DNA of 36,573 nucleotides from Planctomycetaceae bacterium. GTDB taxonomy: Bacteria > Planctomycetota > Planctomycetia > Pirellulales > Pirellulaceae. Position 1 is the stretch's first letter. Each line of letters starts with the position of its first letter. The notes beneath the pieces are model-generated. The model did not search any database and had not been told where the DNA came from. It saw only the letters and a list, made by a program, of their open reading frames with translations. This document shows positions 26,874 to 35,852 of the stretch, piece by piece. The stretch is from positions 170,034 through 206,606 of the forward strand of contig JAHEBQ010000001.1 in the NCBI GenBank assembly GCA_024642205.1, given 5' to 3'. Position numbers and translations under genes: made by a program.

Positions 26874-27601
26874 CGATTGCATACGATGGAACCAACTATG
26901 TCGGCTGGCAGATCCAGGCCAACGGGATCTCCATCCAACAGCGATTGGAGGAAAGTTGGGAGTCGGTCACCGGTGAGAATCGGCGTATCACGGCCAGTGG
27001 TCGCACGGACAGTGGCGTTCACGCGCTCGGACAGGTCTGTAGCGTTTCGACGGAAAGTTTGTTGCCGACGGCAAGCCTCGTGCGAGCACTCAATGCTCAA
27101 ACGCCTTACGATATTTCGGTATTGTCTGTGGAAGAAGCACCCGCTGGTTTTCATGCGATTCGCGACGCCATTCAGAAAACCTACAAGTACCACATCCAGA
27201 ACGGGCGAATTCTCGATCCATTGAGACTGAGAACTTGCTGGTTCGTGCCTGGCGATTTGGACATCGAAGCGATGCAGCGGGCTGCCCGATCGCTCACGGG
27301 TGAACACGATTTTGCCAGTTTTGAGAGCGCCGGAGCCGAGCGATCGACGACCATCCGAAATGTGATTGAACTGAAAATTGACAACGAAAGGGTTCATGGT
27401 TTTCCGGGCCTGGAAATCTCGATCACGGCAAACGGGTTTCTCTACAATATGGTTCGAAACATGGTCGGAACACTGGTCCGGGTTGGCCGGAGACGGGAAG
27501 AAGTCGAGTGGGTGCGTTGGGTTAGAGATCAAAAAGACCGAAAGTATGCCGGCCAAACCGCTCCGGCACATGGATTGTTTCTGGATCATGTTGTCTACTA
27601 G
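26855..27601 (+). CDS. truA: tRNA pseudouridine(38-40) synthase
   Basis: TruA converts uridines 38-40 of the tRNA anticodon stem to pseudouridine. In 248 residues the family motifs are seen: LTIAYDGTNYVGWQ at the N-terminus, the catalytic D52 in SGRTDSGVHA, the KTYKYHI strand, HDFASFESAG, and FLYNMVRNMVGTLVRVG near the end. Length is normal. The ATG at 26855 lies inside the end of asd in another frame, so translation is probably coupled. Confidence 0.97.
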   Translation: MRHLKLTIAYDGTNYVGWQIQANGISIQQRLEESWESVTGENRRITASGRTDSGVHALGQVCSVSTESLLPTASLVRALNAQTPYDISVLSVEEAPAGFHAIRDAIQKTYKYHIQNGRILDPLRLRTCWFVPGDLDIEAMQRAARSLTGEHDFASFESAGAERSTTIRNVIELKIDNERVHGFPGLEISITANGFLYNMVRNMVGTLVRVGRRREEVEWVRWVRDQKDRKYAGQTAPAHGLFLDHVVY

Positions 27602-27775
27602 GGGATCATTCGCAGGGACCGTCGATCCATGGCTATCTGGCGACGGACGACTGAGTGTCGTTCTATCGGTCGCGATCGCGCTGCTCGTTCCACAGAATCG
27701 AAGTTGCGCTGGATGAGTTACAGTTGAACCGAATCACTCCTGAAAAGGCAAATTGATAAAACGCCATCGCATCAA

Positions 27776-29026
27776 ATGACGGAACCCAATCACTCATCTG
27801 ACGAAAGCTACCGACCTTTGATTCTGAGTATCGCGTTGTTTGGTTCAACGCTGGCTTTGACCGGTATCTTCCACTACTGGCGGACACATCTGTCGGTGTG
27901 GTGGGTGGAAGTTGGCTTCATCCTCTCAGCTGCAGCAGCGATTTCCGTTCTGATCTCGGAAGCATGTGACCCCTTTGCCGATGCCGCGCAGTGGGTCGGC
28001 TGCCGATTACGGCTTCCTCCCTCGGTTCGAGGCGCAACGCTGGACGCGATTGCCAGCAGCATGCCCGAACTTTTCACCGGCATCTTCTTTGTCATCGTCG
28101 CGCTGTTTGGATCACAAGATCAGGCGCAACGGATGATTGACAGCGCCGAAGGCTATGGCTCAACCATTGCGACGTGTGCGGGAAGCTCGATCTACAATCT
28201 GATTCTGATTCCGGCGGTTTGTGCAATCGCCGTATCATACTCGCGTCGCAATCGTCCTCAGATCGAAGTGTCGCGCGAAGTTATTCATCGGGATGGCATG
28301 TGGGTAATCGTTACGCAAATCGGACTATTGATTTTCCTGTTCCAACCCAAGCTTGAATGGTGGATGGGACTCGTCGCCTTGATTGCTTACGCGGTGTACG
28401 TCGCGCATCTGTACCTTGCGACCCGGCAGTTTCGCGCCAAGCTCGATGCCCGTGAAATCACACCTGATACACCCAACGAAACGGCCTCCATGTTTTTCGG
28501 ATCCTGTCAGGTACGCTTGAATGGTTACACGTCGGGAATTGTCTTGTTGGTTTCAACGTTGGTGGCGGCACTTGCCTGCTACCTGCTGGTTGACTTGACC
28601 AACCAGTCGGCAGAGAAACTCGGCGTCAGCCCGTTTTTCGTTGCTGTGATCCTGACAGCCGCGGTTTCTTCGATTCCCGACACATTCATGTCGCTGGGTT
28701 CGGCTCGGCGGGGGGACGATTCCGGGGCGATGTCAAATGTGTTTGGTTCAAATATTTTTGACATCTGTATCGGGATGTCGATTCCGCTACTGGTTAGCTG
28801 CTACCTGAACGACTGGCAGCCCATTGAATTAGTGGGGACCAACGGCGAAACGCTCAGCGGCGTGGTCGGATTGCGTGTATTCCTGTTCTTGTTGACGGCG
28901 ATCGCGATGGGATGCATGTGGTATTTCCGCCGGATAACCTGTCGAACCGGCTGGTTTTTTTGCGCGCTCTACGCGTCATTCGTCGGTTACGCCGTGTTGG
29001 GAGCTTTGGGGATTATCGACGCTTGA
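27776..29026 (+). CDS. Na+/Ca2+ exchanger family (CaCA) membrane protein
   Basis: This 416-residue protein has about ten helices in two halves, each with an alpha-repeat of the cation/Ca2+ exchanger superfamily (PF01699). The first is GATLDAIASSMPELFTGIFF followed by GSTIATCAGSSIYNLILIPA; the second is TAAVSSIPDTFMSLGSARRG followed by SNVFGSNIFDICIG. The key acidic residues are E in SMPEL and D in SIPDT. It likely exports calcium or exchanges a related cation using a sodium or proton gradient; the ion cannot be read from the sequence. A hydrophilic loop of about 40 residues separates the halves. ATG at 27776, 174 nt after truA. Confidence 0.9.
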   Translation: MTEPNHSSDESYRPLILSIALFGSTLALTGIFHYWRTHLSVWWVEVGFILSAAAAISVLISEACDPFADAAQWVGCRLRLPPSVRGATLDAIASSMPELFTGIFFVIVALFGSQDQAQRMIDSAEGYGSTIATCAGSSIYNLILIPAVCAIAVSYSRRNRPQIEVSREVIHRDGMWVIVTQIGLLIFLFQPKLEWWMGLVALIAYAVYVAHLYLATRQFRAKLDAREITPDTPNETASMFFGSCQVRLNGYTSGIVLLVSTLVAALACYLLVDLTNQSAEKLGVSPFFVAVILTAAVSSIPDTFMSLGSARRGDDSGAMSNVFGSNIFDICIGMSIPLLVSCYLNDWQPIELVGTNGETLSGVVGLRVFLFLLTAIAMGCMWYFRRITCRTGWFFCALYASFVGYAVLGALGIIDA

Positions 29027-29232
29027 ATGGAAGGACCCGCGAGACTGCCGGCCGAATCCTGTTTTCCGGCACTGAATTTGACAGTTGATTCCCGGATTAC
29101 CGCAGCGGTTGCCACAGTGATTGAGTGGCTCCCCGACTTTGGCTTATGTCCTTGTTGGACTAAAATGACGTGACCGGGCTCCGGTTTTTTGACTTGGCAG
29201 CCCATTAATTGGATTCGTTTGATTGGATATAG

Positions 29233-30102
29233 ATGTCCCTTGGCAGAGACTTTATCGGGCCGTTTCAACTCTTGAGATTGATCCGCGCTGGCACGACCAC
29301 CCAGGTTTGGGAGGCTCTTCGGGCGGGTGAAAATGAGCGGATCGCGTTGAAAGTCCTGATGGAAAGCTACCGCAAGAACAAATATGAAATCGGGCAACTC
29401 AAACACGAAGCTCTGGTAGGTGCGGACCTGGATCATCCCAACGTGATCAAGATTTTTGGATATCACGAGGAGCAGGGTTTCCCGCTAATCTCGATGCAGT
29501 TGTTTCTCTCGCGCAACCTCAAGATCGAAATGCGTGAGCGGAAAGAATTTATGATGCCCAATATCTCGCAGATCATTCGTAGTTGTGCCCTGGGACTCCA
29601 GCACATGCATCAGCAGGGTTGGGTTCACTGCGATGTAAAACCGGATAACTTTTTGGCCGATGAACAGGGCCAGGTCAAACTGATTGACTTTTCAATCGGA
29701 GTCAGAGAAAAAAAGAAGGGCGGAATCGCCGGCATGTTTGTGGGTCGCCCCAAAGCCATTCGCGGAACACGCAGCTACATGGCTCCGGAGCAGATTCGGC
29801 GAATGCATCCCGATCGCCGAGCTGACATCTACGGGTTCGGTTGCGTAATTTTTGAGCTCTTGTCAGGCAAAACACCGTACTCGGCCAATTCGCCTGATGA
29901 ATTGTTGACAAAACACCTGTCCGCTGCAGTTCCTTCGCTGGAAGCCTATAGCGGGGCGTCGAAGCCTTTTTCCGAACTGGTCAAAAAGATGATCGCCAAA
30001 AATCCGGACGATCGGTTTCAAACCATGGAAGAGTTCCTTTTGGCCTTCGAAGAAACCCAGATGTTTCGCTCGGGCAAACGACCCGAGGGATTTAGAAAGT
30101 AA
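29233..30102 (+). CDS. Serine/threonine protein kinase-like protein with degenerate motifs
   Basis: This 289-residue soluble protein is a complete Hanks-type kinase domain with no membrane helix or sensor. Seen motifs: VAIK-lysine K40 in IALKVL; the catalytic loop HCDVKPDN (H132, D134, K136, N139); D152 in IDFSIG where DFG is expected; MAPEQ; and DIYGFGCVIFELLSGKTPY. The glycine-rich loop is reduced to IRAGTTTQVWEA. The HRD arginine is Cys, so it is a non-RD kinase. Since the Lys, catalytic Asp, Asn and metal-binding Asp all remain, activity is plausible. It stands 206 nt after the exchanger and 80 nt before accA; no functional link is evident. Confidence 0.88.
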   Translation: MSLGRDFIGPFQLLRLIRAGTTTQVWEALRAGENERIALKVLMESYRKNKYEIGQLKHEALVGADLDHPNVIKIFGYHEEQGFPLISMQLFLSRNLKIEMRERKEFMMPNISQIIRSCALGLQHMHQQGWVHCDVKPDNFLADEQGQVKLIDFSIGVREKKKGGIAGMFVGRPKAIRGTRSYMAPEQIRRMHPDRRADIYGFGCVIFELLSGKTPYSANSPDELLTKHLSAAVPSLEAYSGASKPFSELVKKMIAKNPDDRFQTMEEFLLAFEETQMFRSGKRPEGFRK

Positions 30103-30182
30103 ACGACGATCGTTCCATCTGATTTTGCGATGATGGAATTGTAAACTGACCCACGACACACCCAACTCGACAATCAAACACC

Positions 30183-31148
30183 ATGGACTACCTTGACTTT
30201 GAAAAACCCATTGCGGATCTCGCCCGCAAGATCGAAGTATTTGAAAAAGAGTCAACCGAAACGGTTGAGTCTGCCGAACGCCTGCGCGAACTCAAACGTA
30301 AACTGACGGAATTGACGCGTGAGATCTACAGCCAGCTGACGCCGTGGGAGACCGTCCAGGTTGCTCGGCACAAAGACCGTCCGCACACAACCGACTATCT
30401 GTCACTGGTGTTCGATGAATTCGTTGAGCTTCACGGGGACAAGGTGTTTGGTGACGATCGCGCGATACGAGTCGGATTCGCCACGCTTGACCGCATGAAG
30501 GTCATGGTACTGGGCCATCAGAAAGGCCGGACCTTCAAGGATCGTACCGAGAACTTCTTCGGTTGTGCCCATCCCGAAGGCTATCGCAAAGCAATGGCAA
30601 AAATGCGATTGGCCGAGAAGTACAGCTTGCCTGTCATTTGCCTGATCGATACGCCAGGTGCATATCCCGGAATTGGCGCAGAAGAGCGAGGGCAGGCACA
30701 AGTGATCGCAGAAAACATGTACGAAATGTCCCGACTCAGGACACCGATCATTTGTGTAGTCATCGGCGAAGGTGGTAGTGGTGGTGCGCTCGGCATTGGA
30801 GTCGGCGACCGTGTCGCGGTGATGGAGCATGCCTATTACTCCGTGATCAGCCCCGAAGGCTGTGCCGGAATTCTCTGGAAGGGTGCCGAGCACGCCGAGA
30901 AAGCGGCCACCGCGCTGAAGTTCACTTCCAAAAACCTGCTGGAAATGGGAATCGTCGACGATGTTATCCCCGAACCTTTGGGTGGGGCCCATCGCGATCA
31001 CCACCGAACCGGGGCTCAAATGAAAGCCTATCTGAAAAAGAACCTCAAAGACCTGGTTGGCAAGCCAGTCGAAACGCTCCTCGACGAACGCTATCAACGC
31101 TTTCGCAAAATCGGCGTATTCGATGAAGTCGGCGAAGTACCTGCGTGA
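30183..31148 (+). CDS. accA: Acetyl-CoA carboxylase carboxyltransferase subunit alpha
   Basis: AccA, with AccD, transfers the carboxyl group from carboxybiotin to acetyl-CoA, the first step of fatty acid synthesis. The 321-residue product begins with the family's MDYLDFEKPIADLARKIE helix and carries FGDDRAIRVGFA, GHQKGRTFKD, the GxxxPEGYRKAMAKMRLAEKY segment, LIDTPGAYPGIGAEERGQ, the oxyanion region GEGGSGGALGIGVGD, and ISPEGCAGILWK. Length matches the family. ATG at 30183. The accD and accBC genes are not in the window. Confidence 0.97.
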   Translation: MDYLDFEKPIADLARKIEVFEKESTETVESAERLRELKRKLTELTREIYSQLTPWETVQVARHKDRPHTTDYLSLVFDEFVELHGDKVFGDDRAIRVGFATLDRMKVMVLGHQKGRTFKDRTENFFGCAHPEGYRKAMAKMRLAEKYSLPVICLIDTPGAYPGIGAEERGQAQVIAENMYEMSRLRTPIICVVIGEGGSGGALGIGVGDRVAVMEHAYYSVISPEGCAGILWKGAEHAEKAATALKFTSKNLLEMGIVDDVIPEPLGGAHRDHHRTGAQMKAYLKKNLKDLVGKPVETLLDERYQRFRKIGVFDEVGEVPA

Positions 31149-31238
31149 CCATTTTCCAGATTCGAGCTTCGGCAAAGCAATTCGAATGCAATGTCCGGAT
31201 TTTCTGAATTTCAACTCATGCCCACTCGGGAGCAAACC

Positions 31239-31949
31239 ATGAAAACCGTCAGCCAGGTCATGACCGCGTTGAAAAAAATGGGATCCGATCAGACGCGCAA
31301 GACATTTGCCCGACATGGTGCACCCGAAAACTGTTTCGGCGTCAAAGTTGGCGATCTGAAAGTGATCGCGAAGCAAATCAAAGGCGATCAGCAGTTGGCC
31401 TGTGATCTTTACGACACGGGAAATGTTGATGCGATGTACCTCGCCGGAATCGTCGCTGATGGATCAAAGATGTCGAAGAAGCAACTCGACAACTGGGCCA
31501 TAAGCGCTCCCTGGCACATGATCGCAGAGTACACGGTCCCGGGCGTTGCCAACGAGAGCCCGCACAGTCGCGAATTGGCCATGAAATGGATCAAATCCAG
31601 AAAACCCCAAGTTGCTGCGGCAGGCTGGACGACCTATTCCGGAGTCGTTGCCATCCATCCGGATGACGAACTTGATTTGAAAGAAGTCGAATCACTGCTG
31701 AAGCAAATCGAGAACAGCATTGACACGATGTCCAACCGTGTGAAATACGCGATGAATGGATTTGTGATTTCTGTCGGCGGTTATGTCAAACCGTTGGCCG
31801 CCCAAGCGAAAGCCACGGCCAAGAAAATCGGCAGGGTGGACGTCGATGTCGGTGACACCGCTTGCAAAATACCGTTGGCGACCGAGTACATTGACAAGAT
31901 GGAGAAGACTGGCCGCGCGTTCAAGAAACGTAAAACGATGAAGTGTTAA
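31239..31949 (+). CDS. DNA alkylation repair protein-like (HEAT-repeat, AlkD-type)
   Basis: This 236-residue product has a helical repeat pattern with RKTFARHGAPENCFGVKVGDLKVIAKQIK near the start and ELAMKWIKSRKPQVAAAGWTTYSGV in the middle, fitting the PF08713 family (AlkC/AlkD-like HEAT-repeat proteins), whose AlkD members excise alkylated bases. Many relatives of this subtype have no proven glycosylase activity. The frame is open to 31191, but GGGAG sits 6 nt before the ATG at 31239, so I start there. The C-terminus is basic (FKKRKTMKC). It follows accA by 90 nt. Confidence 0.8.
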   Translation: MKTVSQVMTALKKMGSDQTRKTFARHGAPENCFGVKVGDLKVIAKQIKGDQQLACDLYDTGNVDAMYLAGIVADGSKMSKKQLDNWAISAPWHMIAEYTVPGVANESPHSRELAMKWIKSRKPQVAAAGWTTYSGVVAIHPDDELDLKEVESLLKQIENSIDTMSNRVKYAMNGFVISVGGYVKPLAAQAKATAKKIGRVDVDVGDTACKIPLATEYIDKMEKTGRAFKKRKTMKC

Positions 31950-32023
31950 TCTGAATCGGTTCAGTCTTGGGTCCGGGGTTGTGCCGCGCATGCTGCCTGG
32001 CATTTTGCTACGTAAGTGAGTGA

Positions 32024-32042
32024 TCATTCACCGAGTGAATGA
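32024..32042. other. Short hairpin in the convergent gap
   Basis: TCATTCAC and GTGAATGA pair perfectly around CGA. It lies between the convergent alkylation-repair-like and sulfotransferase genes and has no T run on either strand. It may help end both transcripts. Confidence 0.35.
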
Positions 32043-32178
32043 GCGCGCAGTGGAGGGAATGGCGCCTCACAGCATCGTCCCGTGATGCCTCCGTCGCGGA
32101 GCCAGTTTTTGCTTCTCATTCCCAATCTGCCGCAGAACAAAAATACAGATCGAATTCGCTGGACCTGCGGAAGGCCCG

Positions 32179-32997
32179 TCACCAGGGAATCGGATAACCC
32201 AGTGATTCCATGGTTTCACCGCATAGCTCCGCGAACCTCTGGCGCTCGACGTGACTCCATCGTTTCCAACGATCCTTTCGTTTCGATGGATCATTGTGCT
32301 CGGCCGCCGTTTCACCCGCGTAGCGAGTGGGATGGAATTGTTCATTCAGCGGGGCCAGGCATGCATCATGAAACTCCAGGTTGATCTGATGCAGGGCCCG
32401 CGTCAGCGAGGAAATGAACTCCGGCAAATTCTCCTGCAACCATTCGTAACGAATCAACGTGCAATGCGACTGATCGCGCACATACTGGGTCATCAAGGAA
32501 TGAAACTGCCAGTTGCGACAGACCTCATCAAACGTCAGGTGCTTGAAATGATCGAAGGCTCGATACGAGGACACGACCTCAATGCCGTTGCGGACGATGT
32601 AGCAAATGGAGAGTTGAGGAAACGCATTCGACAGGCCAATCGCGGCGCGTGGATCAAGTTGGCTATAGGTCGCGATCGCGCTGGGATTCGCCGGCGGGTG
32701 AACTGATTCCAGGGGCCACAACAGGTTCAAGACAAACTGCCTGTGCATTTTCCAGAATTGGGGCACTTTGACGACGAGGTTTTTGCGATCGAATTCGCTG
32801 TCCAGATACAGATTCGCGCCTCGCATCAAATGAAAAATATAGTTGCTTTCCTGATTGAGGCAGTGAATGTCCGGATGCCGGGCGATACAGTTCCGTAACA
32901 CCGTCGTCCCGGATCGTCCCATACCGCTGACCAGAAACAACGGACATTCCGAAAACGGGTGTGTCTTGGCGAGGCCGGAATTCGATCGACCAAACAA
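32179..32997 (-). CDS. Sulfotransferase family protein
   Basis: This 272-residue protein carries the PAPS-binding 5' loop FLVSGMGRSGTTVLRNCI (residues 21-38) and the 3'-phosphate motif ICYIVRNGIEVVSSYRAF, the two marks of the P-loop sulfotransferases, which move sulfate from PAPS to a carbohydrate or other acceptor. Planctomycetes have many such genes, often linked to surface glycans. The start is TTG at 32997, with GAGG 7 nt upstream; no ATG occurs before the P-loop methionine. The C-terminus is basic and Trp-rich (RKDRWKRWSHVERQRF). It has no glycan-related neighbours in the same operon. Confidence 0.88.
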   Translation of the reverse strand: MFGRSNSGLAKTHPFSECPLFLVSGMGRSGTTVLRNCIARHPDIHCLNQESNYIFHLMRGANLYLDSEFDRKNLVVKVPQFWKMHRQFVLNLLWPLESVHPPANPSAIATYSQLDPRAAIGLSNAFPQLSICYIVRNGIEVVSSYRAFDHFKHLTFDEVCRNWQFHSLMTQYVRDQSHCTLIRYEWLQENLPEFISSLTRALHQINLEFHDACLAPLNEQFHPTRYAGETAAEHNDPSKRKDRWKRWSHVERQRFAELCGETMESLGYPIPW

Positions 32998-33387
32998 AAT
33001 TCAACCTCTGTCTCGCGGAACAACTGGAAAGAAGAAAAAGATGCTGACAGGACATTAATGGAACAGATCCATGCCTGTCAACGCAATTTGTCAACGATGC
33101 AGCTGGATGTGAACCGTTTCGAAAACGCCAGATTTCCCGTGTTTTTGCACCTATCCCCAACGTCCGATAATGTTTCTTATGTTCGGTTGGCTCTCTCGTA
33201 TTCTCCGGGAATCAGGCAGTTTTGGATTTTCGAATTGGAAATCGTGTTCCGCAATCCCCCACATTGGCAATCGCCCGCAAGCGTTGACAAATGGCGGCGA
33301 ATCGACAGGCGTCCTTTGACCACCGTGGACTCGTTCCGCACGACTTTTGTTGACGGCTGAATCGCCGATTGACTTCTCGACGAAACG
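32998..33387. other. Gap between sulfotransferase and CvpA-family genes
   Basis: This 390-nt region separates two minus-strand genes. I see no terminator with a T run. A plus-strand open frame (ATG 33058 to 33360) has no recognisable domain and no ribosome binding site. It should contain the sulfotransferase promoter. Confidence 0.4.
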
Positions 33388-34467
33388 CTAACGTTGCTGG
33401 CCTCCCTCGAGCCAGCGGCGGGCGGCTGCAGTCGCGGCGTCGAGGCCCATGTCGATGCCCCGACGTCGGGCGTCTTCCAGAATCTGCTGCGCCGTCTCGG
33501 CGATGCTGTTGCTCGTCGGCTGGCCATCGAGCAACCGCCGCGCTTCCTGGTTTGCCACTTCGAGGCCCTGGTTGAATCCTTGCAGACCGGCGTCATTGAG
33601 GATCCTTCGGGAAGCATCCGAAATGCCGAGATTGGACCAATCGGAGGTCGTGGTTGAAGGCAGAAATCCGCCTGGTCCGCCTGACGAATTCAACGGCGGC
33701 GGAATCGTAGGTGTCTGCGCGCCGTAATTCGTGCCGTACTGATAATCCTGATTTCCGGGCAATGCCTGATTGGTGCCAAAACTGTTGGACGGTCGACTGG
33801 TTGTTTGCCATTGTCCGGGGTAACCCGGGCTTTGAAACGCCGGCTGCTGGCCCTCGGGAAGTTGACTTGGATCCTGATTCAATGGCGTGTCAAGTGGATA
33901 AATCGTGCCCAACGCGTCTCGGAACAAGTTGTTTGGGTCGACCACCGGTTCATCATGCCGGGCGGCTTCCTTGTAGGTCGCAATGTGCGGATCTACAAAA
34001 CGAGCAAGTTCGGCTGGTACATAGTCGGAGATTTGCCAAATTCCTTTTTCCACATACGGCCCCAACCTGGAATGGTCAATCGATTCGTGAACGCTCTCGC
34101 CGAGAAACGAAACCGAGAATAATGTGATGACCATACACAGCAAGGCACCCTTGGCCGCCCCCAGTACCGCGCCAGCCTGTCGGTCAAACCCCCTTAGCTC
34201 GTGCTTCTTTAACGATCTGGCGACCGATGCGTATATGGTCCAGATCACCAGTGAGGTGCCCAAAAACAGAACGAGCATCGCGCCGATTCGATTCCAGGGT
34301 GGCTCGACCTGAATGAACTGGGCAACCTGGTCGCGGAAGTTCACCGCCACAATGTAACTGACAATCAAAGCCGCCAGCGAGGCGAGTTGCCAGGCCAGTC
34401 CTTTCCAGTAGCCGAATAAAATAGCTCCGCAAAGCACAACCAGCATTGCAATATCGTAAATGCCCAC
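33388..34467 (-). CDS. CvpA-family membrane protein with a duplicated C-terminal helical motif
   Basis: The 359-residue product starts at GTG 34467, with AAGGAG 6 nt upstream. The first 125 residues have four hydrophobic helices and match the CvpA (colicin V production) family: GIYDIAMLVVLCGAILFGYWKGLAWQ, RLGAxL-like LRGFDRQAGAVLGAAKGALL. Residues 165-285 are a Pro/Gln/Asn/Gly-rich linker. The C-terminus holds two copies of a 28-residue motif (289-316 and 329-356, period 40) sharing IL-[ND/ED]-A, GLxxA and ARRxL[DE]G. The CvpA domain's role is not well defined; the tail is not a normal part of it. Confidence 0.83.
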   Translation of the reverse strand: MGIYDIAMLVVLCGAILFGYWKGLAWQLASLAALIVSYIVAVNFRDQVAQFIQVEPPWNRIGAMLVLFLGTSLVIWTIYASVARSLKKHELRGFDRQAGAVLGAAKGALLCMVITLFSVSFLGESVHESIDHSRLGPYVEKGIWQISDYVPAELARFVDPHIATYKEAARHDEPVVDPNNLFRDALGTIYPLDTPLNQDPSQLPEGQQPAFQSPGYPGQWQTTSRPSNSFGTNQALPGNQDYQYGTNYGAQTPTIPPPLNSSGGPGGFLPSTTTSDWSNLGISDASRRILNDAGLQGFNQGLEVANQEARRLLDGQPTSNSIAETAQQILEDARRRGIDMGLDAATAAARRWLEGGQQR

Positions 34468-34863
34468 AACTAACTCCTTGTTTTCTGTTGCGCTCGCAGC
34501 AAACCTGGTCGCTGATCGCTCGGCGATCAGTTCGTTTTGACCGTGAGACGGTCGACGACCGTCGGTTCAACATCTTGCCGGGTGCGAATTAGAGTTGAAT
34601 CCAGCAATTGCCTCAAGACATGTTGTGACGTTCCTTGCAGTAACGGCGACACAATGAGGCAGTCGTTTCGATCGACAGCTTATTGGTCAACCCAGGAACT
34701 GACGGCAGAGACTGCCGTTGTACTTGCTTCGTGCTAGCGAAACCGGTTCGCCGTCAATCGACATTGGTGAGACGGTCGGTCTATTGCCATAATCCTGGTT
34801 GCGTCGTTTCGAATTTGGAGCGGGCTTCATTTCAAACGCGAAGAAGGATTTTCGGTTTGACCT
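34468..34863. other. Divergent promoter region with stacked inverted repeats
   Basis: This 396-nt region lies between the divergent CvpA-family and YdjM-like genes. It carries inverted repeats at 34512-34562 (described separately). The rest, 34563-34863, shows no gene, terminator or known RNA. Confidence 0.5.
34512..34562. promoter_or_regulatory. Stem-loop cluster with two mutually exclusive pairings
   Basis: CTGATCG at 34512-34518 pairs with CGATCAG at 34524-34530. Next to it GACCGT (34539-34544), ACGGTC (34548-34553) and GACCGT (34557-34562) are spaced by 3 nt, so the middle copy can pair with either outer copy. It sits 45-95 nt upstream of the CvpA-family start on the minus strand, a position suited to an operator or a leader switch. 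Confidence 0.45.
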
Positions 34864-35589
34864 ATGGCAGATTTCAAAACCCACATAACAACCAGTACCG
34901 CGTTGGGATTCATTTATGGCGGAGTCGGTTACTATTCGTTCGACGTTCCTCCGGCGCATTGTCTGATCGCCGGCAGTCTGTGCAGCGTTGCGGGAATGCT
35001 CCCCGATCTTGACAGCAATTCAGGCATTCCACAGCGTGAAATGCTTTGCTTTATTTCGGCTGTCGTACCAATGTTGATGCTTCCTCGATTCGAAGCCCTT
35101 GGATTGACAACGGAGCACATGGTCTTTATCGCTGGCGTAATGTACGTGTTGATCCGGTTTGGAGTTGGCGGGCTGTTCAAACGGTATACGAAACACCGCG
35201 GCATGTGGCACAGTATTCCCGCGGCAATCGTTGCGGGTCTGGCCACCTTCCTGGTCTGCCTTTCCTCAGACGTTGAGATTCGGATCTTCAAATCGTGGGC
35301 CGTCGTGTTGGGGTTTATTTCGCATTTGGTGCTGGACGAAATATACGCCGTCAACTGGGAAGGCGCATTGCCAACTACCAAGAAGAGCTTCGGGACGGCG
35401 CTGAAGTTCTGGAGCAATAGTCGCTGGGCCAACATCGCCACCTACGCGAAGCTCGCGATACTCATCGCTCTGATTGCCAGCGATGACTATGCGATGGATT
35501 GCATGTGCAAAGGTCACGTCAACGCACCGGAAACAACCGCCGAATGGGTACGAAATTTGTTCCTGCACGACCACACGCTCCACCGGTGA
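34864..35589 (+). CDS. YdjM-like inner-membrane metal-dependent hydrolase
   Basis: This 241-residue membrane protein fits the PF04307 family (YdjM, LexA-binding/inner membrane-bound putative hydrolase). The N-terminal DFKTHITTSTALGF has the conserved His, followed by GMLPDLDSNSG, then KHRGMWHSIPAAI and LGFISHLVLDEIYAVNWEG, each with metal-ligand-like His/Asp residues. At least five hydrophobic helices are present. The catalytic reaction is unproven for the family. ATG at 34864. It is divergent from the CvpA-family gene and convergent with dtd. Confidence 0.88.
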   Translation: MADFKTHITTSTALGFIYGGVGYYSFDVPPAHCLIAGSLCSVAGMLPDLDSNSGIPQREMLCFISAVVPMLMLPRFEALGLTTEHMVFIAGVMYVLIRFGVGGLFKRYTKHRGMWHSIPAAIVAGLATFLVCLSSDVEIRIFKSWAVVLGFISHLVLDEIYAVNWEGALPTTKKSFGTALKFWSNSRWANIATYAKLAILIALIASDDYAMDCMCKGHVNAPETTAEWVRNLFLHDHTLHR

Positions 35590-35852
35590 ATTCACCGCAA
35601 CCAGGAATTGCGATCGAATTGACCCGGGCATTTTCGATTAAGGCATCGGCTTTGCCGGGTGTTCGAATTTTGACCAGCCGACCAGAATCGCCGCGTCTCA
35701 GGGACTGGTTCGTCAAACCACGGAATCGTCTGACGCCACCAACCGTGCGGTTTCAGGTGCAGTCCATTGACTCCGTACGGGAACAACATCCCACCGATTG
35801 AATTCCCGTGGAAACCTGCGTCACTCCGCACAATCTGGTACCGAGCACCATG

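Noticed and set aside
30402..31376. Minus-strand open frame of 324 codons opposite accA
   Set aside because: Antisense shadow; accA is unambiguous on the plus strand.
33058..33360. Plus-strand open frame of about 100 codons between sulfotransferase and CvpA-family genes
   Set aside because: No ribosome binding site, no recognisable motif; possible but not supportable.
35592..35831. Minus-strand open frame downstream of dtd
   Set aside because: Weak start, Trp/Arg-rich sequence without a recognisable domain, and a competing frame of similar quality; not called.
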